DNA from: Vreelandella halophila
GTDB taxonomy: Bacteria > Pseudomonadota > Gammaproteobacteria > Pseudomonadales > Oleiphilaceae
DNA length: 64,000 bases
Reading direction: 5' to 3'
Assembly: GCF_019903425.1 (NCBI RefSeq)
Contig: NZ_JACHUZ010000013.1
Span: 500,087 to 564,086, forward strand
The translations under genes and the position numbers were made by a program. This document shows positions 23,188 through 31,585 of this stretch, in pieces. Under the pieces are notes generated by a model. It ran no database searches and was not told the origin of the DNA. It worked only from the letters and a program-made list of their open reading frames with translations. How positions within the stretch are numbered: the stretch's first letter is position 1; each line of letters starts with the position of its first letter.

Positions 23188-24150
23188 GGCGGCACTCAGG
23201 CGCTGATCCAGCTCCTCAGCGTCCGGAGGCGTATCCGTGATGATTTCCACCCGGCTCTCCCGAGCGGGATCAACGTCCGCTTCGCTCAGGGCATCGCCGG
23301 CCCGGTTGAGCGCCACCCACCCCTGATCCGTGCGCATCACCCCCTTGATGCGGCGCCAGTCGCCGCCGTGGCAGAAGGCCGTAAGCTTCTGATAATCGAA
23401 ACAGTAATCCGGACTGATCCGCCAACCGCAGCTGTAATGGCCATCGCCACTGTTGCGGTACTGCTGCCAGGGCTGCGCGGAAAACGGCGGCGCTTCGGTG
23501 GGCACTTCTCCGTGATGGTGATCGTGGGCATGCGGATCCCCCGCCTGGCGGTCGCTGTGGGGGCGGGTGAGCCAGTCCAGCTCCAGGCGGCCATGGGAGG
23601 TTTCCACCACCAGCGCCTTGGGCGGCTCGAACCCGGCAGCCCATTCGTGGAAACGGGCCTGGTCCGTATCGCTGCACAGATCGCCCTTGTTGGCCACCAG
23701 CACATCGGCGACCGCCGCCTGGTCCTGGAAGTGGACATTATTGAGCACCCGCTCTTCAGCCAGGCGCCGTGGGTCCACAAGGCAGAGCACGGACGCCAGA
23801 TGCAGCACTCCCTGGTAACCGCCGCCGGTCAGGGTATCGATCACCTGGCTCGGGTGCCCGAGGCCGGTGGGCTCGATCAGAAGCCGGTCCGGTTTCTCGC
23901 GCCGGATCAGCTCGTTCAGGGCCACCTGCATGGGCAGGCCGGCCACGCAGCACATGCAGCCACCGGGCACCTCGCGCACCGCGACGCCACCGGTTTCCAT
24001 CAGGGCGCCGTCAACGCCCACTTCACCGAACTCATTGACCAGGACCGCCCAGCGCTCGCCTTCAGGGCGCCGCTGCATCAGGTCCATGATGGCGGTGCTC
24101 TTGCCCACCCCGAGGAACCCAAGGATCAGGTGTGCGGGGATACTGTTCAT
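23173..24150 (-). CDS. CobW/COG0523 GTPase (metal chaperone type)
   Basis: A 325-residue G3E GTPase. Walker A GFLGVGKSTAI, the metal-binding GGCMCC motif, EPTGLGHPSQV and VANKGDL (NKxD) are all intact. A His-rich stretch DPHAHDHHHGE near residue 210 precedes the CobW C-terminal domain. Family members deliver Zn, Co or other metals and hydrolyse GTP; which metal cannot be told here. Its ATG overlaps the stop of the cupin gene, and its 3' end overlaps motB by 15 bases. Confidence 0.92.
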   Translation of the reverse strand: MNSIPAHLILGFLGVGKSTAIMDLMQRRPEGERWAVLVNEFGEVGVDGALMETGGVAVREVPGGCMCCVAGLPMQVALNELIRREKPDRLLIEPTGLGHPSQVIDTLTGGGYQGVLHLASVLCLVDPRRLAEERVLNNVHFQDQAAVADVLVANKGDLCSDTDQARFHEWAAGFEPPKALVVETSHGRLELDWLTRPHSDRQAGDPHAHDHHHGEVPTEAPPFSAQPWQQYRNSGDGHYSCGWRISPDYCFDYQKLTAFCHGGDWRRIKGVMRTDQGWVALNRAGDALSEADVDPARESRVEIITDTPPDAEELDQRLSAALVDG

Positions 24151-24611
24151 CGCGTCAGCCTGCGTATCAGCCGTTCATCCTCGGGAAAGGCCGCCATCAG
24201 CGCCTCCGGCTCACCCCACTCGAAATCCTCAAAGTCAAAGCCGGGGCTCACGGTACAGCTGACCAGCACATAGCTGGTCTCCGGCGCGGGCTCGGCAGCG
24301 AACCAGGTGTTGGGGTCAATGGTCAGGGTCAGTTCCGACTGGCTGCCGAGCTTGTGGGTGGCGATACCGCTGTCATCGGCACAGTGGACCAGCACCGGAC
24401 CGCCGGCATGCCAGTGCCAGAGCTCATGGCTGCGCAGCCGGTGCCAGGCACTGTACTGGCCCTTCTCCAGAAGGTAGTGGATAGCCGTCATGGTGGGGCG
24501 ACTGCCATGCTCGGTACGGACATTGATCGGGCTGGCGAAGAAGCGCCGGTACCAGCCGCCTTCCGGGTGGGGCGCCAGCCCCAGTTCCTGTTTCCAGTGT
24601 TCTGCGTCCAT
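24147..24611 (-). CDS. Cupin family protein, DUF985 (cupin_5)
   Basis: A 154-residue cupin. The N-terminal LGLAPHPEGGWYRRFF and the central TAIHYLLEKGQYSAWHRLRSHELWHWHAGG give the family signature, with His residues in the cupin barrel. Function is unknown in most species. It overlaps the K+/H+ antiporter stop (TAATG) and the CobW start, so the three genes form one operon. Confidence 0.9.
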   Translation of the reverse strand: MDAEHWKQELGLAPHPEGGWYRRFFASPINVRTEHGSRPTMTAIHYLLEKGQYSAWHRLRSHELWHWHAGGPVLVHCADDSGIATHKLGSQSELTLTIDPNTWFAAEPAPETSYVLVSCTVSPGFDFEDFEWGEPEALMAAFPEDERLIRRLTR

Positions 24612-26350
24612 TATGACTCCGTGGTTTGCGCGTTGGCGCTGCGACTGTGCAGATTCAGGCCGATCCGGGTCACCGCGTCGCCGGAAACCGCCTTGACCAC
24701 CAGCTTGATCGGCCCCATGCGCAGCTTGTCACCCACCACCGGATGCCCGTGCGCCCGGCGGAAACACTCCGACAGTGTGTCGCCGGGATCATAGCCGGAG
24801 ATGTCGATGCCATAGAAGAGTTCCACATCCCCGACCGTGGCCTCGCCATTGAGCACGAACTCACCAAAGAACTGGCGATCCTCCAGCGGACTGGTTCGCG
24901 GTTGGGTATCAAACAGCTTGCTCACTTCCTCCAGTTGCCCCGGCGACGCCATCACCGCCACCAGGTCTCCCTCCGCGAGTTCCGTTTCCTCCGAGGGATG
25001 AAACAGCTCTGAATCCCGGAAGACGCCGGCGCAGATCACGTGCCGTGGCAGCATCAGCTCACTGAACGGCAGCGGTTCCCGCCAGCGCTCGCCCGTCAGC
25101 TCGAAGACCATCAGTTCATGGTCGCCGGAGCCGGGCAGATCCAGTGGCAGCCGGCGCCGCGGCTCCTGGCCCGAAGGCACCTCAAGGCGCAGCCAATGGG
25201 CCAGCGGCGCCAGGGTCGTGCCCTGGACCAGCAATGATACCAGCACCACGCAGAACGCCACGTTGAACAGCAGGTGGGCGTGCTCAATACCCGCCATAAC
25301 CGGGAACAGCGCCAGGACAATGGGCACCGCGCCCCGCAAGCCGACCCAGCTGATGAACACCTGCTCCCGGGCATGAAAGCCAAAGGGCCAGAGGGTTGCC
25401 AGAACGGCGATAGGTCTGGCCAGAAGGATCAGCACCGCCGCAATGACCAGACCCGGAAGCAGCAGATCCACCAGTTCTGATGGCGTGACCAGAAGCCCCA
25501 GGATCAGGAACAGTGCCATCTGGGCCAGCCACGCCAGCCCATCGTGCATCTGCAGTACCGCCGGCAGCATTCGGATCCGGCGGTTTCCCAGCACCACGCC
25601 ACTGAGGTAGATGGCCAGGAAGCCGCTCCCGCCCAGGCTGTTGATGCCAGCAAACACCACCAGCCCGCCGGAGGCCACCAGAAGCGGGTAGAAGGCCGGC
25701 ACCAGCTGCACCCGGTTGATCAGCGCCGCCAGCAATCGCCCACCCAGCAGGCCACCGGCCACGCCCAGCCCGAACTGCTGGGCGAGCAGCCAGAGGCTTT
25801 CCAGCAGTGGTGCCTGGCCGCTGTTCTGGATGAACGACAGCAGCACCAGGGTCAGGAAGATGGCCATGGGGTCGTTGCTGCCGGATTCGATCTCCAGGGT
25901 GGCACTGACCCGGTCATTGAGGTGCAGACCACGCCCCTGGAGCAGCGAGAATACGGCAGCCGCATCCGTCGAGGATACAATCGCCCCCATCAGCAGCGCG
26001 ACGGCCAGTGGCAGCTCGAACAGCCAGAGCGCGGCCAGCCCCGTCAGCCCGGCGGTGACCGCCACCCCCAGGGTGGCCAGCCCCAGCGCCGGCTTAAGGC
26101 CCACCCGGAAGCTCTCGCGCCGCGTTCTCAGGCCACCGTCCAGCAGGATGATCGCCAGCGCCAGGTTACCGACCAGAAAGGCGGTTCCGAAATCATTGAA
26201 CGGCAGGCCACCCGGTCCATCCTCACCGGCGAGCATACCGATGGCGAGAAACAGCAGCAGCACCGGCATGCCGACCCGGCTCGAAAGCGGGCTGAGCAGG
26301 ATGCTCAGGCTGAGCAGCAGGCCAATGAACAGCAGAATGTCGGTGGTCAA
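24611..26350 (-). CDS. K+/H+ antiporter, NhaP2/CvrA-like (CPA1)
   Basis: A 579-residue membrane antiporter. Twelve or so helices in residues 1-390 include the CPA1 motif SATLEIESGSNDPMAIFL with the ND pair, and LGGSGFLAIYLSGVVLGNRRIR. A cytoplasmic RCK_C/TrkA_C-type domain (EETELAEGDLVAVMASPGQ) and a C-terminal CorC/HlyC-like domain complete the typical NhaP2 architecture. It exports K+ (or Na+) for protons, useful for cell volume and pH control in a halophile. First gene of the operon with the cupin and CobW genes. Confidence 0.92.
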   Translation of the reverse strand: MTTDILLFIGLLLSLSILLSPLSSRVGMPVLLLFLAIGMLAGEDGPGGLPFNDFGTAFLVGNLALAIILLDGGLRTRRESFRVGLKPALGLATLGVAVTAGLTGLAALWLFELPLAVALLMGAIVSSTDAAAVFSLLQGRGLHLNDRVSATLEIESGSNDPMAIFLTLVLLSFIQNSGQAPLLESLWLLAQQFGLGVAGGLLGGRLLAALINRVQLVPAFYPLLVASGGLVVFAGINSLGGSGFLAIYLSGVVLGNRRIRMLPAVLQMHDGLAWLAQMALFLILGLLVTPSELVDLLLPGLVIAAVLILLARPIAVLATLWPFGFHAREQVFISWVGLRGAVPIVLALFPVMAGIEHAHLLFNVAFCVVLVSLLVQGTTLAPLAHWLRLEVPSGQEPRRRLPLDLPGSGDHELMVFELTGERWREPLPFSELMLPRHVICAGVFRDSELFHPSEETELAEGDLVAVMASPGQLEEVSKLFDTQPRTSPLEDRQFFGEFVLNGEATVGDVELFYGIDISGYDPGDTLSECFRRAHGHPVVGDKLRMGPIKLVVKAVSGDAVTRIGLNLHSRSANAQTTES

Positions 26351-26502
26351 TCGGTCCTCCCGGGACTCTATTACCCGAGTTTAAGAATGATGGCTGCAAA
26401 AAGCAGCTGTTTCAGTTTCAATGGAACCGGTAGTACGCTTGAGCGTCCTGTACGGAGTCGATTCACCAATTTGCCTGTTTCAGCAACCTGGAGAAACCCT
26501 CT

Positions 26503-26889
26503 ATGACCGATGAGGTTCTGGTTCTGGACGTCCGTTTCGCGGTCCACCAGCTCAGAAGCACCGATCTGATCCCCGCCGGGGTCTTCCGTACTCCCTATTA
26601 CTGGATCGGGCGTACCGCCGGGTTTCTATCACTCATCTGTGATGAGTCACTGTCGCTGCCGGCCGCCGACACCAGCACCGGCTGGCTCTGTCTCAATATC
26701 CGTACCGGCGATCCGGTTCTTCCGGAAGTGGCACAGAACCTGCGTAACAGCGGCATCGGCTTTGTACCACTGCCTTCCGGCGCCGGTGCCTATGGCCTGA
26801 TTCCTGAGTACCAGATGCCCGAGGCCCGGAGCCAGCTCGAAGCCGCCGGTTACCGGGTTTCGGATGAAACCGTCACGGGTTCCGCCTGA
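26503..26889 (+). CDS. Small ACT_7-like protein
   Basis: A 128-residue soluble protein. The middle and end (AGFLSLICDESLSLP, GWLCLNIRTGDP, NLRNSGIGFVPLPSGAGAYGLI and QLEAAGYRV) look like an ACT_7 domain, the CASTOR-like ACT subtype often annotated in small bacterial proteins. If so it may bind an amino acid or small ligand. No enzyme is fused. Assignment is from pattern memory and moderately sure. It is preceded by a 152-base gap from the antiporter start. Confidence 0.7.
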   Translation: MTDEVLVLDVRFAVHQLRSTDLIPAGVFRTPYYWIGRTAGFLSLICDESLSLPAADTSTGWLCLNIRTGDPVLPEVAQNLRNSGIGFVPLPSGAGAYGLIPEYQMPEARSQLEAAGYRVSDETVTGSA

Positions 26890-26949
26890 GGCCTGTTCCC
26901 TGCTAGCTTGGAGTGACTCCTGTCGGATCACACTGGGTTTCCTCATATC

Positions 26950-27663
26950 ATGCACGACCTGACACAGCACCGCTATTTCCGGCGCAATCAGCGTGGCCGT
27001 GATTTCGTGGTCAGTGACCTCCATGGCCGTCTGGATCGGCTCGATCACCAGCTGGAACAGCAGGCCTTTGACCCCGAGCGCGACCGCCTGTTCGCCGTGG
27101 GCGATCTCGTCGACCGTGGCGACAACAGCGCGGCGCTGATCGAGCGGCTGGAGGAGCGCTGGTTCTTCAGCGTGCTCGGCAACCACGAGCTGATGCTGCT
27201 GGACGCACTGGCCGACCCCGGCGCCCGCGTGCTGCACGAGCACAACGGGGGACGCTGGTTTCACCGCCAGCCCTCGGGCGCCCAGCTCTACCAGGGCACC
27301 CTGCTCCACCAGCATCTGTCACTGGCCTTTACGGTGGAGACCATGAACGGGTCCGTAGGCATCATCCACGCCACGGCCCCCTCCGACTGGCGTACCGTTC
27401 AGGAGGTCCCCATGGATGATGGCCAGTGGGAGGAGCTGGTCTGGGACCGGGCCGACTACAACCAGGCCCTGCGAACACCCGGCCTGGTTCCCCCGGTACG
27501 CCATGTGACCCGCGTGGTCCACGGCCATGTATCCTGCGAGCAGCCGATTCACGCGGGCAACCGTTTCTGGATTGACACGCTCTACCGGGGTGGTGATATT
27601 ACCCTGATGCCGATCCCGGCCCTGCTTGGCATTCCAGAGCACCAGCGTTCCAGCGCGGGCTGA
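26950..27663 (+). CDS. Metallophosphoesterase, PrpA/PrpB-like Ser/Thr phosphatase
   Basis: A 237-residue calcineurin-like phosphatase. The metal-binding motifs occur in order: DLHGRLD, GDLVDRGDN and GNHE, with later VHGHV providing the last His. These match the bacterial PPP-type phosphatases that act on phosphoproteins or nucleotides. The gene is followed after 5 bases by an L,D-transpeptidase gene, so they may be co-transcribed. Target unknown. Confidence 0.92.
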   Translation: MHDLTQHRYFRRNQRGRDFVVSDLHGRLDRLDHQLEQQAFDPERDRLFAVGDLVDRGDNSAALIERLEERWFFSVLGNHELMLLDALADPGARVLHEHNGGRWFHRQPSGAQLYQGTLLHQHLSLAFTVETMNGSVGIIHATAPSDWRTVQEVPMDDGQWEELVWDRADYNQALRTPGLVPPVRHVTRVVHGHVSCEQPIHAGNRFWIDTLYRGGDITLMPIPALLGIPEHQRSSAG

Positions 27664-27668
27664 GACCC

Positions 27669-28196
27669 ATGGGGACAACCATGCATCGATCCATAACAGC
27701 CGCCACTGTTCTGCTGTTCCTGCTGCCTCTCATCATGCCTGTTCCGGCCACGGCAACCAGCGACGGCTCGCAGAGCGCGGACCGGGTGCTGGTGGTCAAG
27801 AGCGAGCGCAGGCTGTACCTGATCCGGGACGGCGAACGCATCGAGAGTTTCCGCGTATCCCTGGGCCAGGAGCCGGAAGGGCATAAACTGTTCGCCGGCG
27901 ACAACCGGACCCCGGAGGGCCAGTACACTCTGGACTGGCGCAATCCAGAGAGTGACTACTACCGCTCCATTCACATTTCCTACCCCAGCCCTGAGGACCG
28001 CCGCAAGGCCCGGGCCTGGGGACAGGACCCGGGCGGCAACATCATGATCCATGGACTGCCCAATGAGGCAGGTGAGTGGAACTTCGCCTTCAAGGGGCTC
28101 GACTGGACGGACGGCTGCATTGCCGTGGACAACCAGGCAATGGATGAAATCTGGCGCCGGGTTACCGTTGGTACACCTATTGAGATCCGTCCGTGA
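27669..28196 (+). CDS. L,D-transpeptidase (YkuD)
   Basis: A 175-residue secreted protein. A signal peptide (TAATVLLFLLPLIMPVPATA, cleaved near residue 30) precedes the YkuD domain. VLVVKSERRLYLIRDGERI marks its start, and the catalytic His/Cys are in MIHGLPNE and LDWTDGCIAVDNQAMDEIW. This TDGC variant of the SxGC motif is common in short periplasmic YkuD proteins. It probably modifies peptidoglycan cross-links. Start may be ATG 27669 or ATG 27681. Confidence 0.92.
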   Translation: MGTTMHRSITAATVLLFLLPLIMPVPATATSDGSQSADRVLVVKSERRLYLIRDGERIESFRVSLGQEPEGHKLFAGDNRTPEGQYTLDWRNPESDYYRSIHISYPSPEDRRKARAWGQDPGGNIMIHGLPNEAGEWNFAFKGLDWTDGCIAVDNQAMDEIWRRVTVGTPIEIRP

Positions 28197-28296
28197 AAAC
28201 GGTTTTCACAAACGGTCACTTTGCTACACTTGAAGCGGCATGGACTCCTCAAAGCCGAGTCCCGCCGAACATTAACCCGAAGAAAAGGGGATTATC

Positions 28297-28590
28297 ATGA
28301 AGAAGCTGACGCTCGCCGGAATTGCTCTGACCGCTGTTGCACTCGGCGGCTGTGCAAGCACCAACGACGACGCCATGAACACGGCGGACGATGCCATGGA
28401 CACAGCGAACGATGCCATGAACACGGCAGAGGGCGCTGACAGCAGTGCGGCTGATGCACAGGCGCGGGCTGACGAAGCCTATGAGCTGGCCGAAGAGGCT
28501 CTTGAGCGCGCCAAGAATGCCGAGCAGTCGGCTGAGGAAGCCAACGAGCGGGCCAAGCGTATGCTGGACCGCGCTACCGGCAAGGAGTAA
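28297..28590 (+). CDS. Small alanine-rich lipoprotein, Lpp-like
   Basis: A 97-residue lipoprotein. The signal peptide ends in a lipobox (ALGG|C, lipidated C21). The mature part is one long amphipathic helix, rich in Ala, Asp and Glu with heptad spacing, ending in [13 protein letters not shown]. The C-terminal Lys-containing region resembles Lpp, which is joined to peptidoglycan by an L,D-transpeptidase; such a gene lies just upstream, although this linkage is inferred. The region coding DAMNTAD repeats is a three-copy 21-base tandem repeat. RBS AAAAGGGG lies before ATG. Confidence 0.88.
   Translation: MKKLTLAGIALTAVALGGCASTNDDAMNTADDAMDTANDAMNTAEGADSSAADAQARADEAYELAEEALERAKNAEQSAEEANERAKRMLDRATGKE
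28366..28428 (+). repeat. Three-copy 21-base tandem repeat inside the lipoprotein gene
   Basis: Units at 28366-28386, 28387-28407 and 28408-28428. Each encodes DDAMNTA or a close variant ([14 protein letters not shown]). The repeat is in frame and an exact multiple of the heptad, so copy number changes would alter coiled-coil length without disrupting reading. Confidence 0.85.
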
Positions 28591-28600
28591 GCCGGTACCG

Positions 28601-28624
28601 GGAAGCCGCCCCAGGGCGGCTTCC
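28601..28624 (+). terminator. Intrinsic-type terminator after the lipoprotein gene
   Basis: GGAAGCCGCC (28601-28610), loop CCAG, GGCGGCTTCC (28615-28624): a perfect 10-bp stem. It is followed by TTCCCTC, so the U-tract is imperfect. It sits between the convergent lipoprotein and queE genes and may serve both. Confidence 0.75.
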
Positions 28625-28629
28625 TTCCC

Positions 28630-29292
28630 TCATTCAATCCCCACCATCTTGTGCATCTGCACACTCAGTCGCCAGCGCGGATTCGCCATGCAGTAACGGA
28701 TGGCCTCACGCGTGCTCGCGTCCCGAACCAGATCCCGATCCGCGCCCGCATCCGGGGATGACATGGGTGAAAGCAGCCGTGCCCGCGCCTCGATGCCGTC
28801 ATAATCCGCTGGATCCTGCCCCTCCTGGGGATACACCAGCTTCAGTTCATCACAGCGCCGGATACGAATGCCGGTACCCGCCTTGGGGCTGACGCAGAGC
28901 CAGTCAATGCCTTCCGGGGCATCCAGCGTGCCGTTGGTCTCCACCGCCACGAAGAAATGGCGCTGGTGGAAGGCCTCGAGGAGAGGGCCATCCACCTGCA
29001 GCAGGGGCTCACCGCCGGTACAGACCACCATGGGGGATTCCTCCCCACCCCCGGAGCCCGGCCAGAGGGAGGCGATGTGATCGGCGAGCGCTTCAGGTGA
29101 CCCGAAAACGCCCCCATTGGGCCCGTCGGTCCCCACGAAATCCGTATCGCAGAACTGGCACACTGCCGTGGCGCGGTCCTTTTCCCGGCCGGTCCACAGA
29201 TTGCACTTGCTGAAACGGCAGAAGACGGCAACACGCCCCGCCTGGAGCCCTTCCCCCTGGAGGGTGGTGAAGGCTTCCTTGATCCGGTACAT
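28630..29292 (-). CDS. queE: 7-carboxy-7-deazaguanine synthase
   Basis: A 220-residue radical SAM enzyme of queuosine/7-deazaguanine synthesis, converting CPH4 to CDG. The cysteines have the QueE spacing C-x14-C-x2-C, in RFSKCNLWTGRE...CQFCDTDFVG, and CTGGEPLLQ follows. The start overlaps the queC stop (ATGA), so the two pathway genes are co-translated. No queD or queF is nearby. Start and length agree with the family. Confidence 0.95.
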   Translation of the reverse strand: MYRIKEAFTTLQGEGLQAGRVAVFCRFSKCNLWTGREKDRATAVCQFCDTDFVGTDGPNGGVFGSPEALADHIASLWPGSGGGEESPMVVCTGGEPLLQVDGPLLEAFHQRHFFVAVETNGTLDAPEGIDWLCVSPKAGTGIRIRRCDELKLVYPQEGQDPADYDGIEARARLLSPMSSPDAGADRDLVRDASTREAIRYCMANPRWRLSVQMHKMVGIE

Positions 29293-29954
29293 CAGCGCGC
29301 ATCCTCATAGGACAGGGGATCCGTAACGCCGTGGGCGGCGAAGGCCTCCAGCCGTTCCGTACAGGCCCCGCAGCGGCCACAGGCCAGGTTCCGACCGTTG
29401 TAACAGGTCCAGGTACGGCTGTAGTCCAGGTCCATTGCCAGCCCATCACCCAAAATCTGCCCCTTGGTCAGATGCATAAAGGGGGCTTCCACCCGCACGG
29501 ATTCGTAGTTGGCCACGCGGGCAACCCGGTCCATCTGCTCGATGAACTCAGGCCGGCAGTCCGGATAGATCGCGTGATCGCCGCCATGGGCTCCATACCA
29601 GACCGCCTCCGCCCCACGGCTCACGGCATGACCGATGGCGAGCGACAGCAGGATCATGTTGCGGTTGGGTACTACCGTCGCCTTCATGCTGGCTTCCTCG
29701 TAATGCCCTTCCGGCACGGGTTCCGAATCGGTCAGCGCGGAACCGGCCAGCAGGCTCTGGATGCCGGTGATGTCGACGACTTCGTGGTCAATCCCAAGCT
29801 CCCGGGTGACGGCCCGGGCACAGTCGAGCTCCCGGGCATGGCGCTGGCCGTAGTCAAAGGACAGAGCATCCACACGCCAGCCTTCCGCCAGCGCCCGGTG
29901 CAACAGTGTGTAGGAGTCCATGCCTCCCGAGTAGATCACAACAATGCGGCTCAT
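29292..29954 (-). CDS. queC: 7-cyano-7-deazaguanine (preQ0) synthase
   Basis: A 220-residue ATP-dependent enzyme that turns CDG into preQ0. [17 protein letters not shown] is the PP-loop (SGGxDS), and the C-terminal [14 protein letters not shown] carries the zinc-binding cysteines together with TWTCYNG. It overlaps queE by 4 bases. PreQ0 feeds queuosine in tRNA. I see no preQ1 riboswitch upstream. Confidence 0.96.
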   Translation of the reverse strand: MSRIVVIYSGGMDSYTLLHRALAEGWRVDALSFDYGQRHARELDCARAVTRELGIDHEVVDITGIQSLLAGSALTDSEPVPEGHYEEASMKATVVPNRNMILLSLAIGHAVSRGAEAVWYGAHGGDHAIYPDCRPEFIEQMDRVARVANYESVRVEAPFMHLTKGQILGDGLAMDLDYSRTWTCYNGRNLACGRCGACTERLEAFAAHGVTDPLSYEDAR

Positions 29955-30041
29955 TGGGATTCCTGTGCGGTTAACATCGCGCCCATTCTATCAACCATGA
30001 ACGGATTGCGGAGGCTCTGTAGGGACTACCCGCAGCCGCTC

Positions 30042-30069
30042 TTGAAAAAGCCCGGCTCAGGGATACACT
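30042..30069 (+). promoter_or_regulatory. Sigma-70-type promoter of the leader/sRNA
   Basis: TTGAAA (30042-30047), 16 bases, TACACT (30064-30069). Predicted start of transcription is near 30076, just before the first stem of the structured RNA. Not tested. Confidence 0.5.
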
Positions 30070-30072
30070 GAG

Positions 30073-30276
30073 GGTATGGAGTCAGAAGGCAGTTATACCA
30101 TGACAACAGATGGTAACCCCGTGAGGGTGACATCCATTACGACACGAAAGCACCCGCTGACGACCGCGGGCTCCTGAACGGTATGCAAGGCCGGAGGGAG
30201 CCCTGCGGGGTCGCCTCCGGTCGGTTGGGCTCATGCCCTGTCCGATAGCCCGGAGGTGACCGCCTCCGGGCTTTTT
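30073..30276 (+). ncRNA. Structured RNA of about 200 nt: sRNA or attenuator leader
   Basis: The 362-base gap between queC and the next ORF holds several stems in a row. TACCAT (30096-30101) pairs with ATGGTA (30110-30115). CCGGAGG (30191-30197) pairs with CCTCCGG (30214-30220). Next is a GGGC-TCAT-GCCC hairpin near 30228-30239. Last is a terminator, AGCCCGGAGG (30247-30256) with CCTCCGGGCT (30263-30272), then TTTTT. Strand 30214-30220 could instead pair with 30250-30256, giving an antiterminator. The 81-residue gene begins 40 bases later. It does not match 6S, SRP, tmRNA, RNase P, TPP, B12, Mn or guanidine-I RNAs as I know them. Confidence 0.55.
30247..30276 (+). terminator. Strong intrinsic terminator of the leader RNA
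   Basis: Perfect 10-bp GC-rich stem (30247-30256 with 30263-30272), 6-base loop TGACCG, then five Ts (30272-30276). It lies 40 bases before the ATG at 30317, so the downstream gene needs either read-through or its own promoter. Confidence 0.9.
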
Positions 30277-30316
30277 CGTTGTACAGAATCCGATCAACGC
30301 GGACAGGAGGGGTCCC

Positions 30317-30562
30317 ATGAGCCAGAAAGCCAATCACAACAGCAACCGCATCCGCCGCCCCGGGCGTCTGCCGTTCCTGGACGCCATCTGCAAGCGCCTC
30401 AACCAGCGCGTCAACCTGGAAGACGAACGCTCGGTTCTGGCTCTGTATGAGCGTGGGTGGATCTTCCACGGTGTTCTGGGTACACCCAGCGAGGCGGAGA
30501 GTCGCTATATCCGGTCTCTTGCAGCCCGGTACAACTCCTGGATCCAGAAACAGGTAGCCTGA
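30317..30562 (+). CDS. Small protein of unknown function after the leader RNA
   Basis: An 81-residue basic, soluble protein (several Arg/Lys in the first 35 residues, RIRRPGRLPFLDAICKRLNQR). No signal peptide, membrane helix or known motif. AGGAGG (30304-30309) gives a good RBS for ATG 30317. Because the strong terminator upstream would cut off transcription from the 30042 promoter, it is probably regulated by conditional read-through. I do not recognise the family. Confidence 0.7.
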   Translation: MSQKANHNSNRIRRPGRLPFLDAICKRLNQRVNLEDERSVLALYERGWIFHGVLGTPSEAESRYIRSLAARYNSWIQKQVA

Positions 30563-30588
30563 GAGGCAGGAGGGTACACAACAGCGGC

Positions 30589-30972
30589 TCAGGCGCCGCT
30601 GTTGTGGATCATCATGTAGTTGTCAACCACGTCCTGGATCTTTTCCCGGGAATAGGGCTTGACCACATAACCATTGGCGCCGGCGGTAATCGCCCGCTGA
30701 ATGCTGTCGATGGAATCATCGGCGGTAACCAGCACCACATGCTGCTGCCGGTTGGCTGCCTTGATCTCCTTCATGACCTCATGACCGTCACGATCCGGCA
30801 GGCCAAGGTCCAGCATCACGATCTGGAAGCTGTCAGCATTGAAAGCCTCCAGCCCGGACGCCGCATCCCCCGCTTCCACCACCCTGCCCACGCCAACGGC
30901 ATAGAGCATCTCGGTGAGCATCTGGCGCATGGTGGGTTCGTCCTCAACAACAAGCACGTTGAGATTCGTCAT
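30589..30972 (-). CDS. Single-domain response regulator (CheY-like)
   Basis: A 127-residue stand-alone receiver domain. VLVVEDEPTMRQML gives the acidic pocket, VMLDLGLPDRDGH the phospho-acceptor Asp near residue 55, VLVTADDS the Thr, and GYVVKPYSREK the Lys-Pro. It has no output domain. It lies in the same direction as the large hybrid kinase 600 bases upstream, whose Hpt domain could phosphorylate it; that link is inferred from position. Confidence 0.93.
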   Translation of the reverse strand: MTNLNVLVVEDEPTMRQMLTEMLYAVGVGRVVEAGDAASGLEAFNADSFQIVMLDLGLPDRDGHEVMKEIKAANRQQHVVLVTADDSIDSIQRAITAGANGYVVKPYSREKIQDVVDNYMMIHNSGA

Positions 30973-31023
30973 TGCGTCCCCTCGATTGTTCTCCAGCTTC
31001 CCAACTATAGCAGGCGTGCACCC

Positions 31024-31575
31024 TCACGCCTCATCGCGTGACATTCTCTGACTTTCTCCGTCCCTGCCGGGAAGTTCCAGCTCGCGCTCCCCCTCCGATT
31101 CACTCTGCTCCGGATCCTCGCCGGCGAAAAGGACCGGATCCGGTCGCGTCAGAAGATTGCTGATGCTGATGGCCGTGGTATAAAGCGAGATGGCCACAAT
31201 CAGCAGTATCGGCTGGACGAACACAACCATCCGGGGCACCTGCTCACTGGTGGTGATCAGAAGCAGCATCAGAATCGCCGGCCCAAGCACCAGCAGCAAG
31301 GTCAGCGCCAGAAAGAACACGATCCGTTCACGGAATCGGCTCAGGTTGTGGTCGGTGATCAGCCCGAGCACGAACTTGCCCAGGGCCAGCCCCCCCAGAA
31401 TGGCCGCGGCAATTGAAAGATCAGGCGCCGTGAGCGTGGCTTCCGGATGCCCATGCCAGGCGCGGGTCAGGGCGATCACGGCAAACGGGAAAAGGATGAA
31501 GATCACATCCGCATAGGTCCCGTACATCATGTTGACGGTTTCGTGATTCGTACGATGGTCCGGAAGATGGTTCAT
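31024..31575 (-). CDS. Small membrane protein next to the hybrid kinase
   Basis: A 183-residue protein with about four hydrophobic helices (FILFPFAVIALTRAW, IAAAILGGLALGKFVLGLI, IVFFLALTLLLVLGPAILMLLLI, PILLIVAISLYTTAISI). The C terminus is strongly charged (SESEGERELELPGRDGESQ). It follows the kinase gene by 10 bases and precedes the CheY-like gene. Family not recognised; it could be a membrane partner of the kinase. Confidence 0.75.
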   Translation of the reverse strand: MNHLPDHRTNHETVNMMYGTYADVIFILFPFAVIALTRAWHGHPEATLTAPDLSIAAAILGGLALGKFVLGLITDHNLSRFRERIVFFLALTLLLVLGPAILMLLLITTSEQVPRMVVFVQPILLIVAISLYTTAISISNLLTRPDPVLFAGEDPEQSESEGERELELPGRDGESQRMSRDEA

Positions 31576-31585
31576 GGCGTCATCC

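Noticed and set aside
30073-30276. Guanidine-II (mini-ykkC) or CsrB-type RNA identity for the leader
   Set aside because: ACGA/ACGG words exist but are not in the required paired short hairpins, and GGA motifs are too few for a CsrB-type RNA.
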